A model generated the notes under the pieces. It saw only the letters and a list, made by a program, of their open reading frames with translations. It had not been told where the DNA came from and searched no databases. Of a DNA stretch of 64,000 bases, positions 49,450-58,751 are shown piece after piece. The DNA lies in contig NZ_CP099734.1 of assembly GCF_025398175.1 (NCBI RefSeq), forward strand, positions 2,356,001 through 2,420,000, in the 5' to 3' direction. Position 1 is the stretch's first letter; each line of letters opens with the position of its first letter. Origin of the DNA: Photobacterium sp. TY1-4. Lineage in GTDB: Bacteria; Pseudomonadota; Gammaproteobacteria; Enterobacterales; Vibrionaceae. The position numbers and the translations under genes are program-made.

Positions 49450-49883
49450 AAATCAAACATCCTCAAACTCATCAGACCTCTTACAAGCCCAGTCCGGCTG
49501 GGCTTTTAGAGTTCACTTTTCAAACAATCGACCAATTTAAAACACACGTTTTAAACATAATCTTATTGAATCTTCATTAATTGGCCATTTTTAACAAAAA
49601 CAACGTGTTACAATGGGTTAACATTTCGCCATTTCCTCCTTATACTGCCAAGTACTGTTTCATACTCTGTCAGATTGATTCAGTCACGGGTGCAAAACGC
49701 AGCTTAACAGGTCAATGTAACCTCCATATCACATCCTGATTTCAGGTTGACCTGCCTGCAATATCGCCTCCGGCACACCCGCGCTGAGATCACTGAGGTT
49801 TGTTGAAACCGTTACTCATCAAGTTTTTTTTCCTTCACGGAATGAAGAACAAGAAGCAAAGCATCAGAGAGGCAAAAATTATA
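49450..49883. other. Intergenic region rnt / fadL
   Basis: 434 bases: rnt terminator, then an AT-rich stretch and the fadL leader. CAGGTTGACCTG (49743-49754) and a CAGGTC-containing stretch near 49708 loosely resemble FadR half sites, but I do not call an operator. Confidence 0.45.
49485..49507 (+). terminator. rnt terminator
   Basis: AAGCCCAG (49485-49492), loop TCCGG, CTGGGCTT (49498-49505), TT. Confidence 0.8.
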
Positions 49884-51140
49884 ATGTCCAAAAAAATCTC
49901 ATTGACAGCCGTTGCCGTCACCGCTGCACTATTCTCCCTGAATACTCAGGCAGCCGGTTTCCAGGTCAACGAACACTCCGCATCTGGTCTTGGTCGGGCC
50001 TTTGCCGGTGAAACTGCGATTGCCGATAATGCGTCTGTATTGGCCCGCAACCCTGCTGCCATGGCTCGTTTTGAACGTGCCGAAGTGTCCGGCAGCTTGT
50101 CATTCATCGACCCATCCATCGACATTGCTTCTAAAGGCAGCCACAACGCCCCGGTTCAAACCTATGAAGATGTCGCACCGTTTGCCATCGTTCCGGCAGG
50201 TTTCTTTATCCAGCCAATCAACGACCAGTTCGCCTGGGGTGTCGGCGTATTCGCGAACTACGGCTTTGCCACTGAGTATCCTGATGGTGCTTTTTTCGGA
50301 GCGCTCGCCGGGAATACCGATCTGATCACCGTCAACTTTAACCCGAACGTCTCCTGGCGCATTAACGACAACTTTAGTGTTGGCGGTGGTGTCTCTCTGG
50401 TTTATGCCGATGCCGTGCTGACCCGCCATTTTGGTAGCCTCAACCCAGCCAACCCAAGCCAGGAACTGCTGAAACTTGAAGGCGATACCTGGGAATGGGG
50501 CTGGAATGTCGGTGCCTTGTGGGAACTCAACGACGATCACCGTTTTGGTCTGAGCTATCGCTCCCAGGTCGATCTGGAGTTTGCCGGTGACTTTACCGAC
50601 TACAGCGGTACAGGTGTCGCCGGTTCCACCATTGCCGCTCCGAAGAAAGTAGGTGGCGACTTGACGGTTGTTCTGCCGGCCATTGCCGAGTTTGGCGGCT
50701 TCCACCAGTTGAACAACCAGTGGGCCCTTCACTACGGCGTACAGTGGACACAATGGAGCAAATTTGAAGAACTGAAGGCAACCAGTAACGACTGTGTGAA
50801 CGGCGTTTGCCTGCTGAAAGAAGAAGAGTTTGACGATAACTTCCGCTACTCCATCGGCGCAACCTATACCCTCAGCCAGGCCTGGATCCTGCGCGCTGGC
50901 TTTGCCTTTGATGAGCAAGCGGGCAAATCAACCCTGAGTATTCCGGATACCGACCGTTACTGGTATTCCGCTGGTTTAACTTACAACTACAGCGATGATA
51001 TGACCTTTGATTTCGGCCTGACCTACCTCTATGGCCAGAGCAGCGATTTCAACGAGAAATACGTCGACGGCCGCGAATATGCGTTCAGTGGTGAGAACGA
51101 TGCGATTCTGAGTGCTGCTCAGATGAATTACCGTTTCTAA
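49884..51140 (+). CDS. fadL: Long-chain fatty acid outer-membrane transporter FadL
   Basis: 418 residues. Beta-barrel with an N-terminal plug hatch that admits long-chain fatty acids. Signal peptide MSKKISLTAVAVTAALFSLNTQA and the diagnostic mature start AGFQVNEHSASGLGRAFAGETA; NPAAMARF follows. The C terminus ends in Phe (AQMNYRF) as in BAM substrates. The frame is open from 49800, but ATG 49884 gives the proper signal peptide. volA follows after 45 bases, as in V. cholerae. Confidence 0.95.
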   Translation: MSKKISLTAVAVTAALFSLNTQAAGFQVNEHSASGLGRAFAGETAIADNASVLARNPAAMARFERAEVSGSLSFIDPSIDIASKGSHNAPVQTYEDVAPFAIVPAGFFIQPINDQFAWGVGVFANYGFATEYPDGAFFGALAGNTDLITVNFNPNVSWRINDNFSVGGGVSLVYADAVLTRHFGSLNPANPSQELLKLEGDTWEWGWNVGALWELNDDHRFGLSYRSQVDLEFAGDFTDYSGTGVAGSTIAAPKKVGGDLTVVLPAIAEFGGFHQLNNQWALHYGVQWTQWSKFEELKATSNDCVNGVCLLKEEEFDDNFRYSIGATYTLSQAWILRAGFAFDEQAGKSTLSIPDTDRYWYSAGLTYNYSDDMTFDFGLTYLYGQSSDFNEKYVDGREYAFSGENDAILSAAQMNYRF

Positions 51141-51185
51141 GCCCAGTCAGGCCAGTAAGAACAAGAATTTAACAAGGAATACCGC

Positions 51186-53585
51186 ATGAATAAGAAACTC
51201 CTGGCGCTACTGATCGGTGCCAACCTCGCGCTTTACGGCTGTGATGACACCAAAATTTCCGGTGAGCCGACGGTTGATCCAGCGATTGAGCGCAGCCTGC
51301 AAGCAGAAACGAAGATTGCATTTGATTTGTTGGCCGAAGAGCCAACGCTCATCCTGCCGACCTTTATCGCCATGGACAGCACCGATGGTACCCTGGGTTT
51401 AGAAAGCAGCAGTGAAACCGGCTCGTTGATGGATCCGAAAGTGGCCATGGGTAAAACCGATGGCTGGAGTACCACGCAACCGATCTCTATCTCTTTTACC
51501 GGGGCTGAGCTCGACCCGAACACCGCCGCCAGCGCATTTTTCCTGATTAAGTCTGACAGTCCGACAACAACAAAGTCTGTCTCTGCCAAGCAGGTTCTCT
51601 CCCAAGCAGATGGTGATTTCGTCGTCAGTGTTCAGGGCGATACCCTGAATGTCATTCTGATCAAGCCGCTAGATCCGAAATCAGACTACATGTTTGCCTT
51701 AACGGACGATTTGAAAGATAAAAACGGGAACAGTGTCGGGATGTCGCAGTCGTACGCGTACCTGAAAGCAGACACCCCGACACCAAGCCAAAAGCTGGAT
51801 AAGGCACAAGCTTATACCCATCAAATCGAAGCCGCTTTTGCTGCGCAAGGCATCGATAAAGACAAGATCATCTACTCCAGCTGGTTTACCACCGCATCCG
51901 TCGGGGATGTCTTATTCGCCACCAAAGGCGCGATTGCCTCCGCGCTGAGTGCCATCAAACAAGGCGGCACAGCTAACGCGGTCTGGCAAGGCAGCGCGAA
52001 CCCGAATGATGTTGATACGACCGGCCTGTTTACACTCAACACACCAGCAGAGGTTACCGCTATACTCCCGGAACCATATAAATCTGCGCTGGGTAGCAAA
52101 GGAATGAAAACTTATAAGGGCATCCTCAAACTCCCTTATTTTCTGGAATCCTCAGTGACTGATGAGAAATGGAAAAAGACGCCTTGGCAAAGCGGCATGC
52201 CGAGCCTGGCGAAGATCTCAAATGTCCTGAATAACGGTACTGATGCTGATAAAGCCGCGGTGATGGCAAAGCTCACCGAATGGGGAATTACTTCGGAAGA
52301 TCTGGCGAAAGTCAGCTCTGATCAGGCAACTCAGTTGAAGGTGATGACAGCTTTGATCGGCAAGACCCTGTATCTGGCCGACGGAACCCAGTTAGACCCT
52401 GCGCGTGAGATCACCCGCTACAGCCCGATCCCACAGCTGAAATCCGTAGAAGAGATCAACTACCTGCTGGTAATGCCGGATCTGGCCAATTGCGCCGGTG
52501 TCACAACGGGTGTTCCGGTAAACATCTACCAGCATGGTATCACGGCGTATAAAGAGACCCTGCTGGCCCTGGCGCCTGAGGCGATCAACAACAACTGTCA
52601 GGCAATCATTGCCATTGACCATCCGCTACATGGTGAACGTCGGCTTTCAGATGGGACGATTACTGATGAAGATAACCCGGATGTGTTCATGAACCTCTCC
52701 TACCTGACGGTCGGCCGTGACAACTTCCGCCAATCCGTCTCGGATGCCATGGGCCTGCGTGCTTCTCTGGGGATGATATTTGCACGAAACCAAGCTGGTG
52801 ACCCGTCTGTCGGTACACCACTGAATATGCTGTCTCCTGTGAATGGCGCCAGTGTCGGCGTCGGTTATGTGGGCCACTCGCTCGGCGCCCTGACCGGCAT
52901 TGGCTATGCAGCAACCATCAGTAAACCCATCGCGGATGAAGCCACTGAACAAGCGCTGTTTAAAGTCAACCGCGCCCAGTTTGCTAATCCAGGTGCCGGT
53001 ATTCCGTATCTGCTGATGAACTCCGAACGCTTTGGTGGCGTAGTCAAAGACAAACTGCTTACAGCTGCCAGCGAGAAGTACGTTGCATATAAAGCCAAAG
53101 CCTGCCCAGGGCTCGATGGCCCAACTTGCTTCAGTAATTTCTACGCTATGCTGGGCGAGTCAGACAAAGCGAAAGTGAACAGTGACTTGAGCTCCTTTGC
53201 CTATGCCGCACAAACGGTACTGGATACGGTCGATCCGATGAACCACATTGGCACAGTGCTAACAACAACACCATCTTATCTGACCATGGTTCTTGGCGAT
53301 ACCGTGATTCCGAACGGTCTGGATGCCAAACAGCATTCACCATACTCACCGTTTGGCGGGACGTTACCGCTCATTTACAGCGGCTACAACCAGGTCACCA
53401 CAACGGTCGCTAATGCTGAACGTGAAGCGGTGATCTTTACCAGCGGCGACCACGGCTCGCTGCTCGATCCAGCCACTGATGCGGGTGTAACAGGTCACAT
53501 GCAAGGTCAGACATATCACTTTATCAACGCAGGCAGCGTGACCATTACTGCTGGCGCGCCGATCACGACTGTGCCAAAGCCGTAA
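51186..53585 (+). CDS. volA: VolA-type surface lipoprotein lipase (lysophospholipase)
   Basis: 799 residues. Lipobox LYGC with the acylated C19; Vibrio VolA is surface-exposed and hydrolyses lysophosphatidylcholine so that FadL can import the freed fatty acid. The nucleophile is S565 in GHSLG (GYVGHSLGALTG); a C-terminal GDHGSLLDP is a candidate for the catalytic His region. The N-terminal Ig-like part (~90-200, with SDYMFALTDDLKDKNGN) is typical of the Pla-1/cef extracellular lipase family. It is 45 bases after fadL and ends at a terminator, forming a two-gene scavenging operon. Confidence 0.92.
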   Translation: MNKKLLALLIGANLALYGCDDTKISGEPTVDPAIERSLQAETKIAFDLLAEEPTLILPTFIAMDSTDGTLGLESSSETGSLMDPKVAMGKTDGWSTTQPISISFTGAELDPNTAASAFFLIKSDSPTTTKSVSAKQVLSQADGDFVVSVQGDTLNVILIKPLDPKSDYMFALTDDLKDKNGNSVGMSQSYAYLKADTPTPSQKLDKAQAYTHQIEAAFAAQGIDKDKIIYSSWFTTASVGDVLFATKGAIASALSAIKQGGTANAVWQGSANPNDVDTTGLFTLNTPAEVTAILPEPYKSALGSKGMKTYKGILKLPYFLESSVTDEKWKKTPWQSGMPSLAKISNVLNNGTDADKAAVMAKLTEWGITSEDLAKVSSDQATQLKVMTALIGKTLYLADGTQLDPAREITRYSPIPQLKSVEEINYLLVMPDLANCAGVTTGVPVNIYQHGITAYKETLLALAPEAINNNCQAIIAIDHPLHGERRLSDGTITDEDNPDVFMNLSYLTVGRDNFRQSVSDAMGLRASLGMIFARNQAGDPSVGTPLNMLSPVNGASVGVGYVGHSLGALTGIGYAATISKPIADEATEQALFKVNRAQFANPGAGIPYLLMNSERFGGVVKDKLLTAASEKYVAYKAKACPGLDGPTCFSNFYAMLGESDKAKVNSDLSSFAYAAQTVLDTVDPMNHIGTVLTTTPSYLTMVLGDTVIPNGLDAKQHSPYSPFGGTLPLIYSGYNQVTTTVANAEREAVIFTSGDHGSLLDPATDAGVTGHMQGQTYHFINAGSVTITAGAPITTVPKP

Positions 53586-53612
53586 TACAAACCTAGTCCA
53601 AAAGAAAAACCA

Positions 53613-53642
53613 AAAGGCTAGCCACCCGGCTAGCCTTTCTTT
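53613..53642 (+). terminator. fadL-volA terminator
   Basis: AAAGGCTAGCC (53613-53623), loop ACCC, GGCTAGCCTTT (53628-53638), CTTTT. Confidence 0.9.
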
Positions 53643-53693
53643 TATCTCTGAACGAATCGAATTTACATCGACCCGACTCTCAGTGCTGAGCCC

Positions 53694-54299
53694 TTACAGA
53701 TCGTTGGTATGCTCAGATAAGTAACGGGCCACACCCAGCGGAGACGCGTCCATCCCCTGCTTACCTTTCTCCCACTGCGCCGGACACACGTCGCCGTGTT
53801 CTTCATGATGCTGAAGAGCATCAACCATCAGCAGCATTTCATCAATATTGCGACCCAGCGGCAAATCGTTGACAATCTGGTAGCGGACCACACCGTCGTT
53901 ATCAACCAAGAATGAACCCCGAAAAGCAACGCCCGCTTCCGGGAGCTCAACATCATAGGCCTGGCAAATTTCGTGCTTGGTATCCGCCACCAGCGGATAC
54001 TGCACCGGACCGATGCCGCCATCTTCGACCGGGGTATTACGCCAGGCATGATGGGTAAACTGAGAATCAATCGACACCCCGATCACTTCGACCCCTTTGG
54101 CCTGGAAATCGGCAAAACGTTTATCAAACGCGATCAGCTCTGACGGGCAGACGAAGGTAAAATCCAGCGGATAAAAAAACAGCACGGCCGCTTTGCCCTG
54201 AATATGCTGCTTGAGGTTAAACTGCTCGACGATTTCTCCATTGCCCAACACAGCAGCAGCGGTAAAGTCCGGGGCGGGACGTCCTACAAGTACGCTCAT
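53694..54299 (-). CDS. Typical 2-Cys peroxiredoxin (AhpC/TSA)
   Basis: 201 residues. Reduces H2O2 and organic peroxides. Peroxidatic C51 in FYPLDFTFVCPSE and resolving C172 in HGDVCPAQWEKGK; C-terminal YLSEHTNDL resembles the YF-type tail of typical 2-Cys enzymes without the exact motif. The open frame runs to 54581, but ATG 54299 (MSVLVGRPAPDFTA) with GGAG 7 bases upstream is the start. Divergent from the antiporter gene at 54584. Confidence 0.93.
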   Translation of the reverse strand: MSVLVGRPAPDFTAAAVLGNGEIVEQFNLKQHIQGKAAVLFFYPLDFTFVCPSELIAFDKRFADFQAKGVEVIGVSIDSQFTHHAWRNTPVEDGGIGPVQYPLVADTKHEICQAYDVELPEAGVAFRGSFLVDNDGVVRYQIVNDLPLGRNIDEMLLMVDALQHHEEHGDVCPAQWEKGKQGMDASPLGVARYLSEHTNDL

Positions 54300-54440
54300 G
54301 ATCATCTCCACGTAGACATCCCCGCTGACTGTGAGTGACGGGTATGCCGTTGAATCGACGCCGACCGACGGCAGGCGCTTACCTTGATCTTCACCGCTCA
54401 GTATAGACAGGGCTTGGTGGTAAGGGGACATGCCCCCAAA

Positions 54441-54476
54441 AAATAAAAAACTGATCGAAATAAAAAAACTGATCGA
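54441..54476. repeat. 18-bp tandem duplication in the prx/antiporter promoter region
   Basis: AAATAAAAAACTGATCGA at 54441-54458 is repeated at 54458-54476 with one extra A. AT-rich, UP-element-like; regulator unknown. Confidence 0.55.
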
Positions 54477-54583
54477 GTTCAAATTTTTCTCGACATACCG
54501 GAAAAATTCAGCAAACTGGAACGTTTCGGGAAAAACCGCTAAAAATAACAAAATACAGTTTTCCCCATGACATAAACACAACG

Positions 54584-55921
54584 ATGGATCTAAGTTTTAT
54601 GAACCCAGTAGTCATCTCCGTGTGCGTCATGCTTGTCCTTGCATTAATGCGGGTCAACGTCGTCGTCGCACTCACCTTCAGCGCCATTTTAGGCGGCCTT
54701 TTAGGCGGCCTGTCGCTCGCCGATACCGTGTCTGCTTTTGAAAGCGGTTTGGGCGGCGGCGCAACTACAGCCCTCAGCTACGCCATGCTCGGGACCTTTG
54801 CCGTTGCGATTTCCCGCTCCGGGATCACCGATGTCTTGGCCCAAAAAGTCATTAAACGAATTAGCGGTCATGAAAATGCTGCCGCTGCCACCGGCGTAAA
54901 GTATTCTGTTCTCACCATTTTAGTGCTGCTAGCCATCTCTTCTCAGAATGCCATCCCGGTCCATATCGCCTTTATTCCGATCGTGATCCCGCCGCTGCTT
55001 CATGTGTTCGCTAAGTTAAAGCTTGACCGACGCCTGATTGCCTGTGTGCTGACTTTTGGCCTGGTCACACCATATATGGTCTTACCGGTTGGCTTTGGCG
55101 GGATTTTCCTCAACAATATTCTGCTCAAGAACCTGCATGACAACGGACTGGATGTCAGTGCCGGCCAAGTGCCTTATGCCATGATCCTGCCGGCACTAGG
55201 TATGGTCTTCGGTCTATTGCTGGCGGTGTTCTTCAGCTACCGCAAGCCACGCGAATACTCGGAAGAGAAAATTCTGGCGACCGAACCGGAGCATACCCAA
55301 ATCAATATGCAGCATGTTTATATCGCTGTGGCCGCGATTATCGCCGCCCTGGGCGCGCAGCTTTACAGCGGCTCGATGATCATCGGCGGTCTGATCGGCT
55401 TTATGGTGTTTACCTTTGGCGGCGTGATCAAATGGAAAGAAACCCACGATGTCTTCACCAAAGGGGTTCATATGATGGCGATGATCGGCTTCATTATGAT
55501 TGCCGCTGCCGGATTCGCCTCGGTGATGAAATCGACCGGCGGTGTAGAAACCCTGGTCAGCTCACTGGCCGATGCCATTGGTGATAACAAGCCAATGGCG
55601 GCGTTGTTGATGCTGGTGGTTGGCCTGCTGGTCACCATGGGGATCGGCTCCTCCTTCTCGACCATTCCAATCCTGGCCACTATCTATGTTCCACTCTGCC
55701 TGGCCTTTGGTTTCTCGCCGCTGGCAACCGTCGCGCTGGTGGGTACGGCAGCGGCACTGGGTGATGCCGGCTCACCTGCATCTGACTCAACCCTGGGCCC
55801 GACAGCCGGCCTGAATGCCGACGGTCAGCACGAACACGTGTGGGAGACTGTTGTCCCGACCTTTATTCACTATAACCTGCCGTTAATCGCTTTCGGCTGG
55901 CTGGCTGCCATGGTTCTGTAA
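54584..55921 (+). CDS. Na+/H+ antiporter family transporter (YuiF-like)
   Basis: 445 residues, ~11-12 membrane helices. Belongs to the ion transporter group annotated as Na+/H+ antiporter family protein or histidine permease YuiF; true substrate uncertain. Family blocks [39 protein letters not shown] and [36 protein letters not shown] (read in parts). The ribosome site is weak (ACAACG), so the second ATG of MDLSFMNP (54599) could be used. Divergent from the peroxiredoxin. Confidence 0.85.
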   Translation: MDLSFMNPVVISVCVMLVLALMRVNVVVALTFSAILGGLLGGLSLADTVSAFESGLGGGATTALSYAMLGTFAVAISRSGITDVLAQKVIKRISGHENAAAATGVKYSVLTILVLLAISSQNAIPVHIAFIPIVIPPLLHVFAKLKLDRRLIACVLTFGLVTPYMVLPVGFGGIFLNNILLKNLHDNGLDVSAGQVPYAMILPALGMVFGLLLAVFFSYRKPREYSEEKILATEPEHTQINMQHVYIAVAAIIAALGAQLYSGSMIIGGLIGFMVFTFGGVIKWKETHDVFTKGVHMMAMIGFIMIAAAGFASVMKSTGGVETLVSSLADAIGDNKPMAALLMLVVGLLVTMGIGSSFSTIPILATIYVPLCLAFGFSPLATVALVGTAAALGDAGSPASDSTLGPTAGLNADGQHEHVWETVVPTFIHYNLPLIAFGWLAAMVL

Positions 55922-55944
55922 ACCGGCACGGTTCACCGAATATA

Positions 55945-55972
55945 AAAAAGACCGCAACTGCGGTCTTTTTTT
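55945..55972. terminator. Bidirectional terminator antiporter/grxD
   Basis: AAAAAGACCGCA (55945-55956), loop AC, TGCGGTCTTTTT (55959-55970). Confidence 0.92.
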
Positions 55973-55995
55973 ATGATGAAGCATAACCAGTCGGC

Positions 55996-56331
55996 TTATT
56001 CAGCAGCACCGTCACGGCGCTCAGCCGCTTCTTTGATCAACGGTTGCAGCTCACCTTTCTGGAACATTTCCAGAATGATGTCACAACCGCCAATCAGCTC
56101 ACCTTCCACCCACAGTTGTGGGAATGTCGGCCATTGCGCGTAGGCAGGAAGTTCTGCGCGGATATCCGGGTTTTGCAGAATATCGACATAAGCAAACTTC
56201 TCACCGCATGCCATCAGCGCCTGAGATGCCTGAGATGAAAAACCACAGCTTGGCAGTTTTGGTGAACCTTTCATGTACAACAGAATTGGGTTTTCAGCGA
56301 TCTGTTGTTTAATCTTGTCGATGGTTTCCAT
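55996..56331 (-). CDS. grxD: Monothiol glutaredoxin Grx4
   Basis: 111 residues. CGFS motif at residues 29-32 (KLPSCGFSSQ), WPTFPQLWV and GGCDIILEMF are the family marks. Binds a glutathione-ligated [2Fe-2S] cluster and serves in Fe-S cluster trafficking and iron sensing. AGGAAGCT precedes the ATG. Divergent from sodB. Confidence 0.97.
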   Translation of the reverse strand: METIDKIKQQIAENPILLYMKGSPKLPSCGFSSQASQALMACGEKFAYVDILQNPDIRAELPAYAQWPTFPQLWVEGELIGGCDIILEMFQKGELQPLIKEAAERRDGAAE

Positions 56332-56812
56332 AGCTTCCTCTTACGACACTTCATTTAGTTTCAAACCAATCATTCTACTTGGTCATGCTCAGGAAAAAAA
56401 CGCCTAATATCTATATGGATATTATAAATACATCTTTGCCACCGGTCGAATGCGCCCGTGACCGAGCCAGTTTTGCAGAATATTTCTCTGATCCCCGCAG
56501 CAGAACTCAACCAGAGCTGCTATTTTTAGAGATAGGGCTTTTAATAAAGTAAAAACTTGCTAAAATACTTTTCACCATCACATGAGGCAATACTCTGAGA
56601 CGCAATGTTCTTGAGATGCTGTGCTCTTGAGGGACTATGTTCTTGAGAAACAACGTTCTTGAGGAGCAATCAGCCTGAACGATTGGCTTCATGTGGCTGA
56701 GAAAAATCAGTTTCAAACAGAAATAGTTTCAAACAATAAAGGTAGGCATGAAGTCTACTGGAAGCAATGTCGGCGGGGCCTGGCCCCACAACCCAAAATG
56801 GAGAACCGAGCA
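56332..56812. other. Divergent region grxD / sodB
   Basis: 481 bases, AT-rich near 56390-56580. Contains five degenerate 16-bp tandem repeats (56591-56670). No gene supported; the open frame that enters sodB from 56693 has no homology before 56813. Confidence 0.55.
56591..56670 (+). repeat. Five 16-bp degenerate tandem repeats upstream of sodB
   Basis: Units: TACTCTGAGACGCAAT, GTTCTTGAGATGCTGT, GCTCTTGAGGGACTAT, GTTCTTGAGAAACAAC, GTTCTTGAGGAGCAAT, in strict 16-bp register; core yTCTTGAG. The array ends 142 bp before the sodB ATG. Confidence 0.75.
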
Positions 56813-57397
56813 ATGGCATTTGAACTACCAGCGCTACCCTACGCAATCAACGCACTTGAGCCACACATCTCTCAGGAAACTCTGGAATACCACCACGGTA
56901 AGCACCACAACACTTACGTTGTAAAGCTGAACGGCCTGATTGAAGGGACTGAGCTAGAAAGCAAGTCTCTGGAAGAGATCATCAAGACTTCAACTGGCGG
57001 CGTATTCAACAATGCTGCTCAAATCTGGAACCACACGTTCTACTGGCACTGCCTGAGCCCGAACGGTGGCGGCGAGCCAACAGGTGAAGTTGCTGACGCG
57101 ATTGTAAAAGCTTTCGGCTCTTTCGAAGATTTCAAAGCGAAGTTCACTGACGCTGCAATCAACAACTTCGGTTCTTCTTGGACTTGGCTGGTGAAGAAAG
57201 CTGACGGCTCTCTGGACATCGTCAACACCTCTAACGCAGGTACACCACTGACAGAAGCCGGTGTCACTCCACTGCTGACCGTTGACCTGTGGGAACACGC
57301 TTACTACATCGATTACCGCAACCTGCGCCCAGACTACATGAACGCATTCTGGGCCCTGGTGAACTGGGAATTCGTTGCCAAGAACCTGGCAGCTTAA
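56813..57397 (+). CDS. sodB: Superoxide dismutase, Fe type
   Basis: 194 residues. Fe-SOD marks: [32 protein letters not shown] (read in parts), [51 protein letters not shown]; ligands H27, H74 and the Asp/His of DLWEHAY. The length and FNNAAQ block are SodB-like. GGAG lies 9 bases before ATG 56813, which is preferred over the upstream in-frame ATG at 56693. Known family regulation is positive by iron through RyhB; no site for that is called here. Confidence 0.96.
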   Translation: MAFELPALPYAINALEPHISQETLEYHHGKHHNTYVVKLNGLIEGTELESKSLEEIIKTSTGGVFNNAAQIWNHTFYWHCLSPNGGGEPTGEVADAIVKAFGSFEDFKAKFTDAAINNFGSSWTWLVKKADGSLDIVNTSNAGTPLTEAGVTPLLTVDLWEHAYYIDYRNLRPDYMNAFWALVNWEFVAKNLAA

Positions 57398-57420
57398 TTC
57401 GTCTCTATTCTGACGAATAC

Positions 57421-57450
57421 AAAAACGCCTGCATAAATGCAGGCGTTTTT
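57421..57450. terminator. sodB terminator
   Basis: AAAAACGCCTGCAT (57421-57434), loop AA, ATGCAGGCGTTTTT (57437-57450); symmetric, may also serve asd. Confidence 0.92.
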
Positions 57451-57509
57451 TATGGCCCATATTCCAGGGCCATCGAATCGGCGCAATTACACCGATAAAT
57501 TCATGCTCA

Positions 57510-58628
57510 TCAATGCTTTTCTGCCAAGATGATCCGCAGTGTCCGGCGCAGCGGCTCGGCAGCACCCCACAACAGCTGGTCACCGACCGTAAAGGCGTTC
57601 AGGAAGTCATCTCCCATCGCCAGCTTACGCAGGCGGCCAACCGGTACAGACAAGGTTCCGGTCACTTTCGTTGGGCTCAGTTCCTGCATCGTGATATCAC
57701 GCTCATTCGGGATCACTTTCACCCAGTCGTTATGCGCGGCCAGCATTTCTTCGATTTCGTCCAGTGGCACATTTTTCTTCAGTTTCAGCGTCAGTGCCTG
57801 ACTGTGACAACGCATCGCGCCGATCCGCACACAGGTGCCGTCAATGGCGATCGGCTGACTTTCCAGACCCAGGATCTTGTTGGTCTCAACCCCGCCTTTC
57901 CACTCTTCCTTGCTTTGGCCATTGTCACGCTTCACATCAATCCAAGGGATCAACGAGCCTGCCAGTGGCACACCAAATTCTTGTGCCGGGAAGTCCGCAG
58001 AACGCATCACATCCGCTACTTTGCGATCAATATCCAGAATTGAGGTTGCCGGGTTGGCCAGCTCACTGGAAACCGCATCGTTGATCACGCCCATCTGGCT
58101 GATCAGCTCCCGCATATTTTTCGCCCCGGCGCCGGATGCTGCCTGGTAGGTCTGCGACGTCATCCACTCGACCAGACCTTCCTGGAACAAGCCGCCCATA
58201 GCCATCAGCATCAGGCTGACCGTACAGTTACCGCCGGTGAAGGTGTTGGTGCCACGATGGATCCCTTGTTGAATTTGCTCAAGGTTAACCGGATCCAGCG
58301 TAATGATGGAATCCTGATGCATACGCAAAGTCGACGCCGCGTCAATCCAGTAACCTTTCCAGCCAGCCTGACGCAGGGCCGGATAAACTTTCTCGGTGTA
58401 ACTGCCACCCTGACAGGTAATCACCGCATCGAGCTTTTTCAGGCTATCGATGTCAAAGGCATCCTGTAACATGCCGGCATCTTTGCCGAAGTTTGGTGCC
58501 GGGATCCCCACTTGCGAGGTCGAAAAGAAGACCGGCTCAATGACATCGAAATCGCGCTCTTCAACCATACGCTGCATCAGCACGGAACCGACCATGCCAC
58601 GCCAGCCAACTAAACCTACTTTCATCAT
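57510..58628 (-). CDS. asd: Aspartate-semialdehyde dehydrogenase
   Basis: 372 residues. NADPH-dependent reduction of aspartyl phosphate, the branch point to lysine/DAP, threonine and methionine. N-terminal NADP motif [14 protein letters not shown] and the catalytic C135 in [11 protein letters not shown]; the E. coli-type (not archaeal or Gram-positive type) length. Two adjacent ATGs (58628 and 58625). Separated by 21 bases from a small open frame upstream (58650-58751). Confidence 0.97.
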   Translation of the reverse strand: MMKVGLVGWRGMVGSVLMQRMVEERDFDVIEPVFFSTSQVGIPAPNFGKDAGMLQDAFDIDSLKKLDAVITCQGGSYTEKVYPALRQAGWKGYWIDAASTLRMHQDSIITLDPVNLEQIQQGIHRGTNTFTGGNCTVSLMLMAMGGLFQEGLVEWMTSQTYQAASGAGAKNMRELISQMGVINDAVSSELANPATSILDIDRKVADVMRSADFPAQEFGVPLAGSLIPWIDVKRDNGQSKEEWKGGVETNKILGLESQPIAIDGTCVRIGAMRCHSQALTLKLKKNVPLDEIEEMLAAHNDWVKVIPNERDITMQELSPTKVTGTLSVPVGRLRKLAMGDDFLNAFTVGDQLLWGAAEPLRRTLRIILAEKH

Positions 58629-58649
58629 TTCACTACACTCCGTCCATGT

Positions 58650-58751
58650 TCAAAATGGTGTCGCCTCGCGACCATAATTATCTGCCCACTTCGCCAAGCT
58701 CAGATAGTTATACCCACAGGCGTAACCCTCATCTATAGAGGTTTCAGTCAT
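58650..58751 (-). CDS. Possible 33-residue leader or small protein upstream of asd
   Basis: ATG 58751 to TGA 58650 encodes MTETSIDEGYACGYNYLSL then AKWADNYGREATPF. Aromatic-rich, no repeated Lys/Thr/Met codons as expected of a classical attenuator. Weak ribosome site (no clear purine run). The DNA also forms two hairpins (GTCGC/GCGAC, 58660-58672; TATCTG/CAGATA, 58679-58706), so it could instead be a structured leader RNA. No family recognised. Confidence 0.3.
   Translation of the reverse strand: MTETSIDEGYACGYNYLSLAKWADNYGREATPF

Noticed and set aside
49700..49760. FadR operator before fadL
   Set aside because: CAGGTTGACCTG and CAGGTCAATGTAACC only loosely resemble the FadR consensus; spacing is wrong.
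56507..56716. 69-codon minus-strand frame across the 16-bp repeats
   Set aside because: No ribosome site; peptide simply mirrors the repeat.
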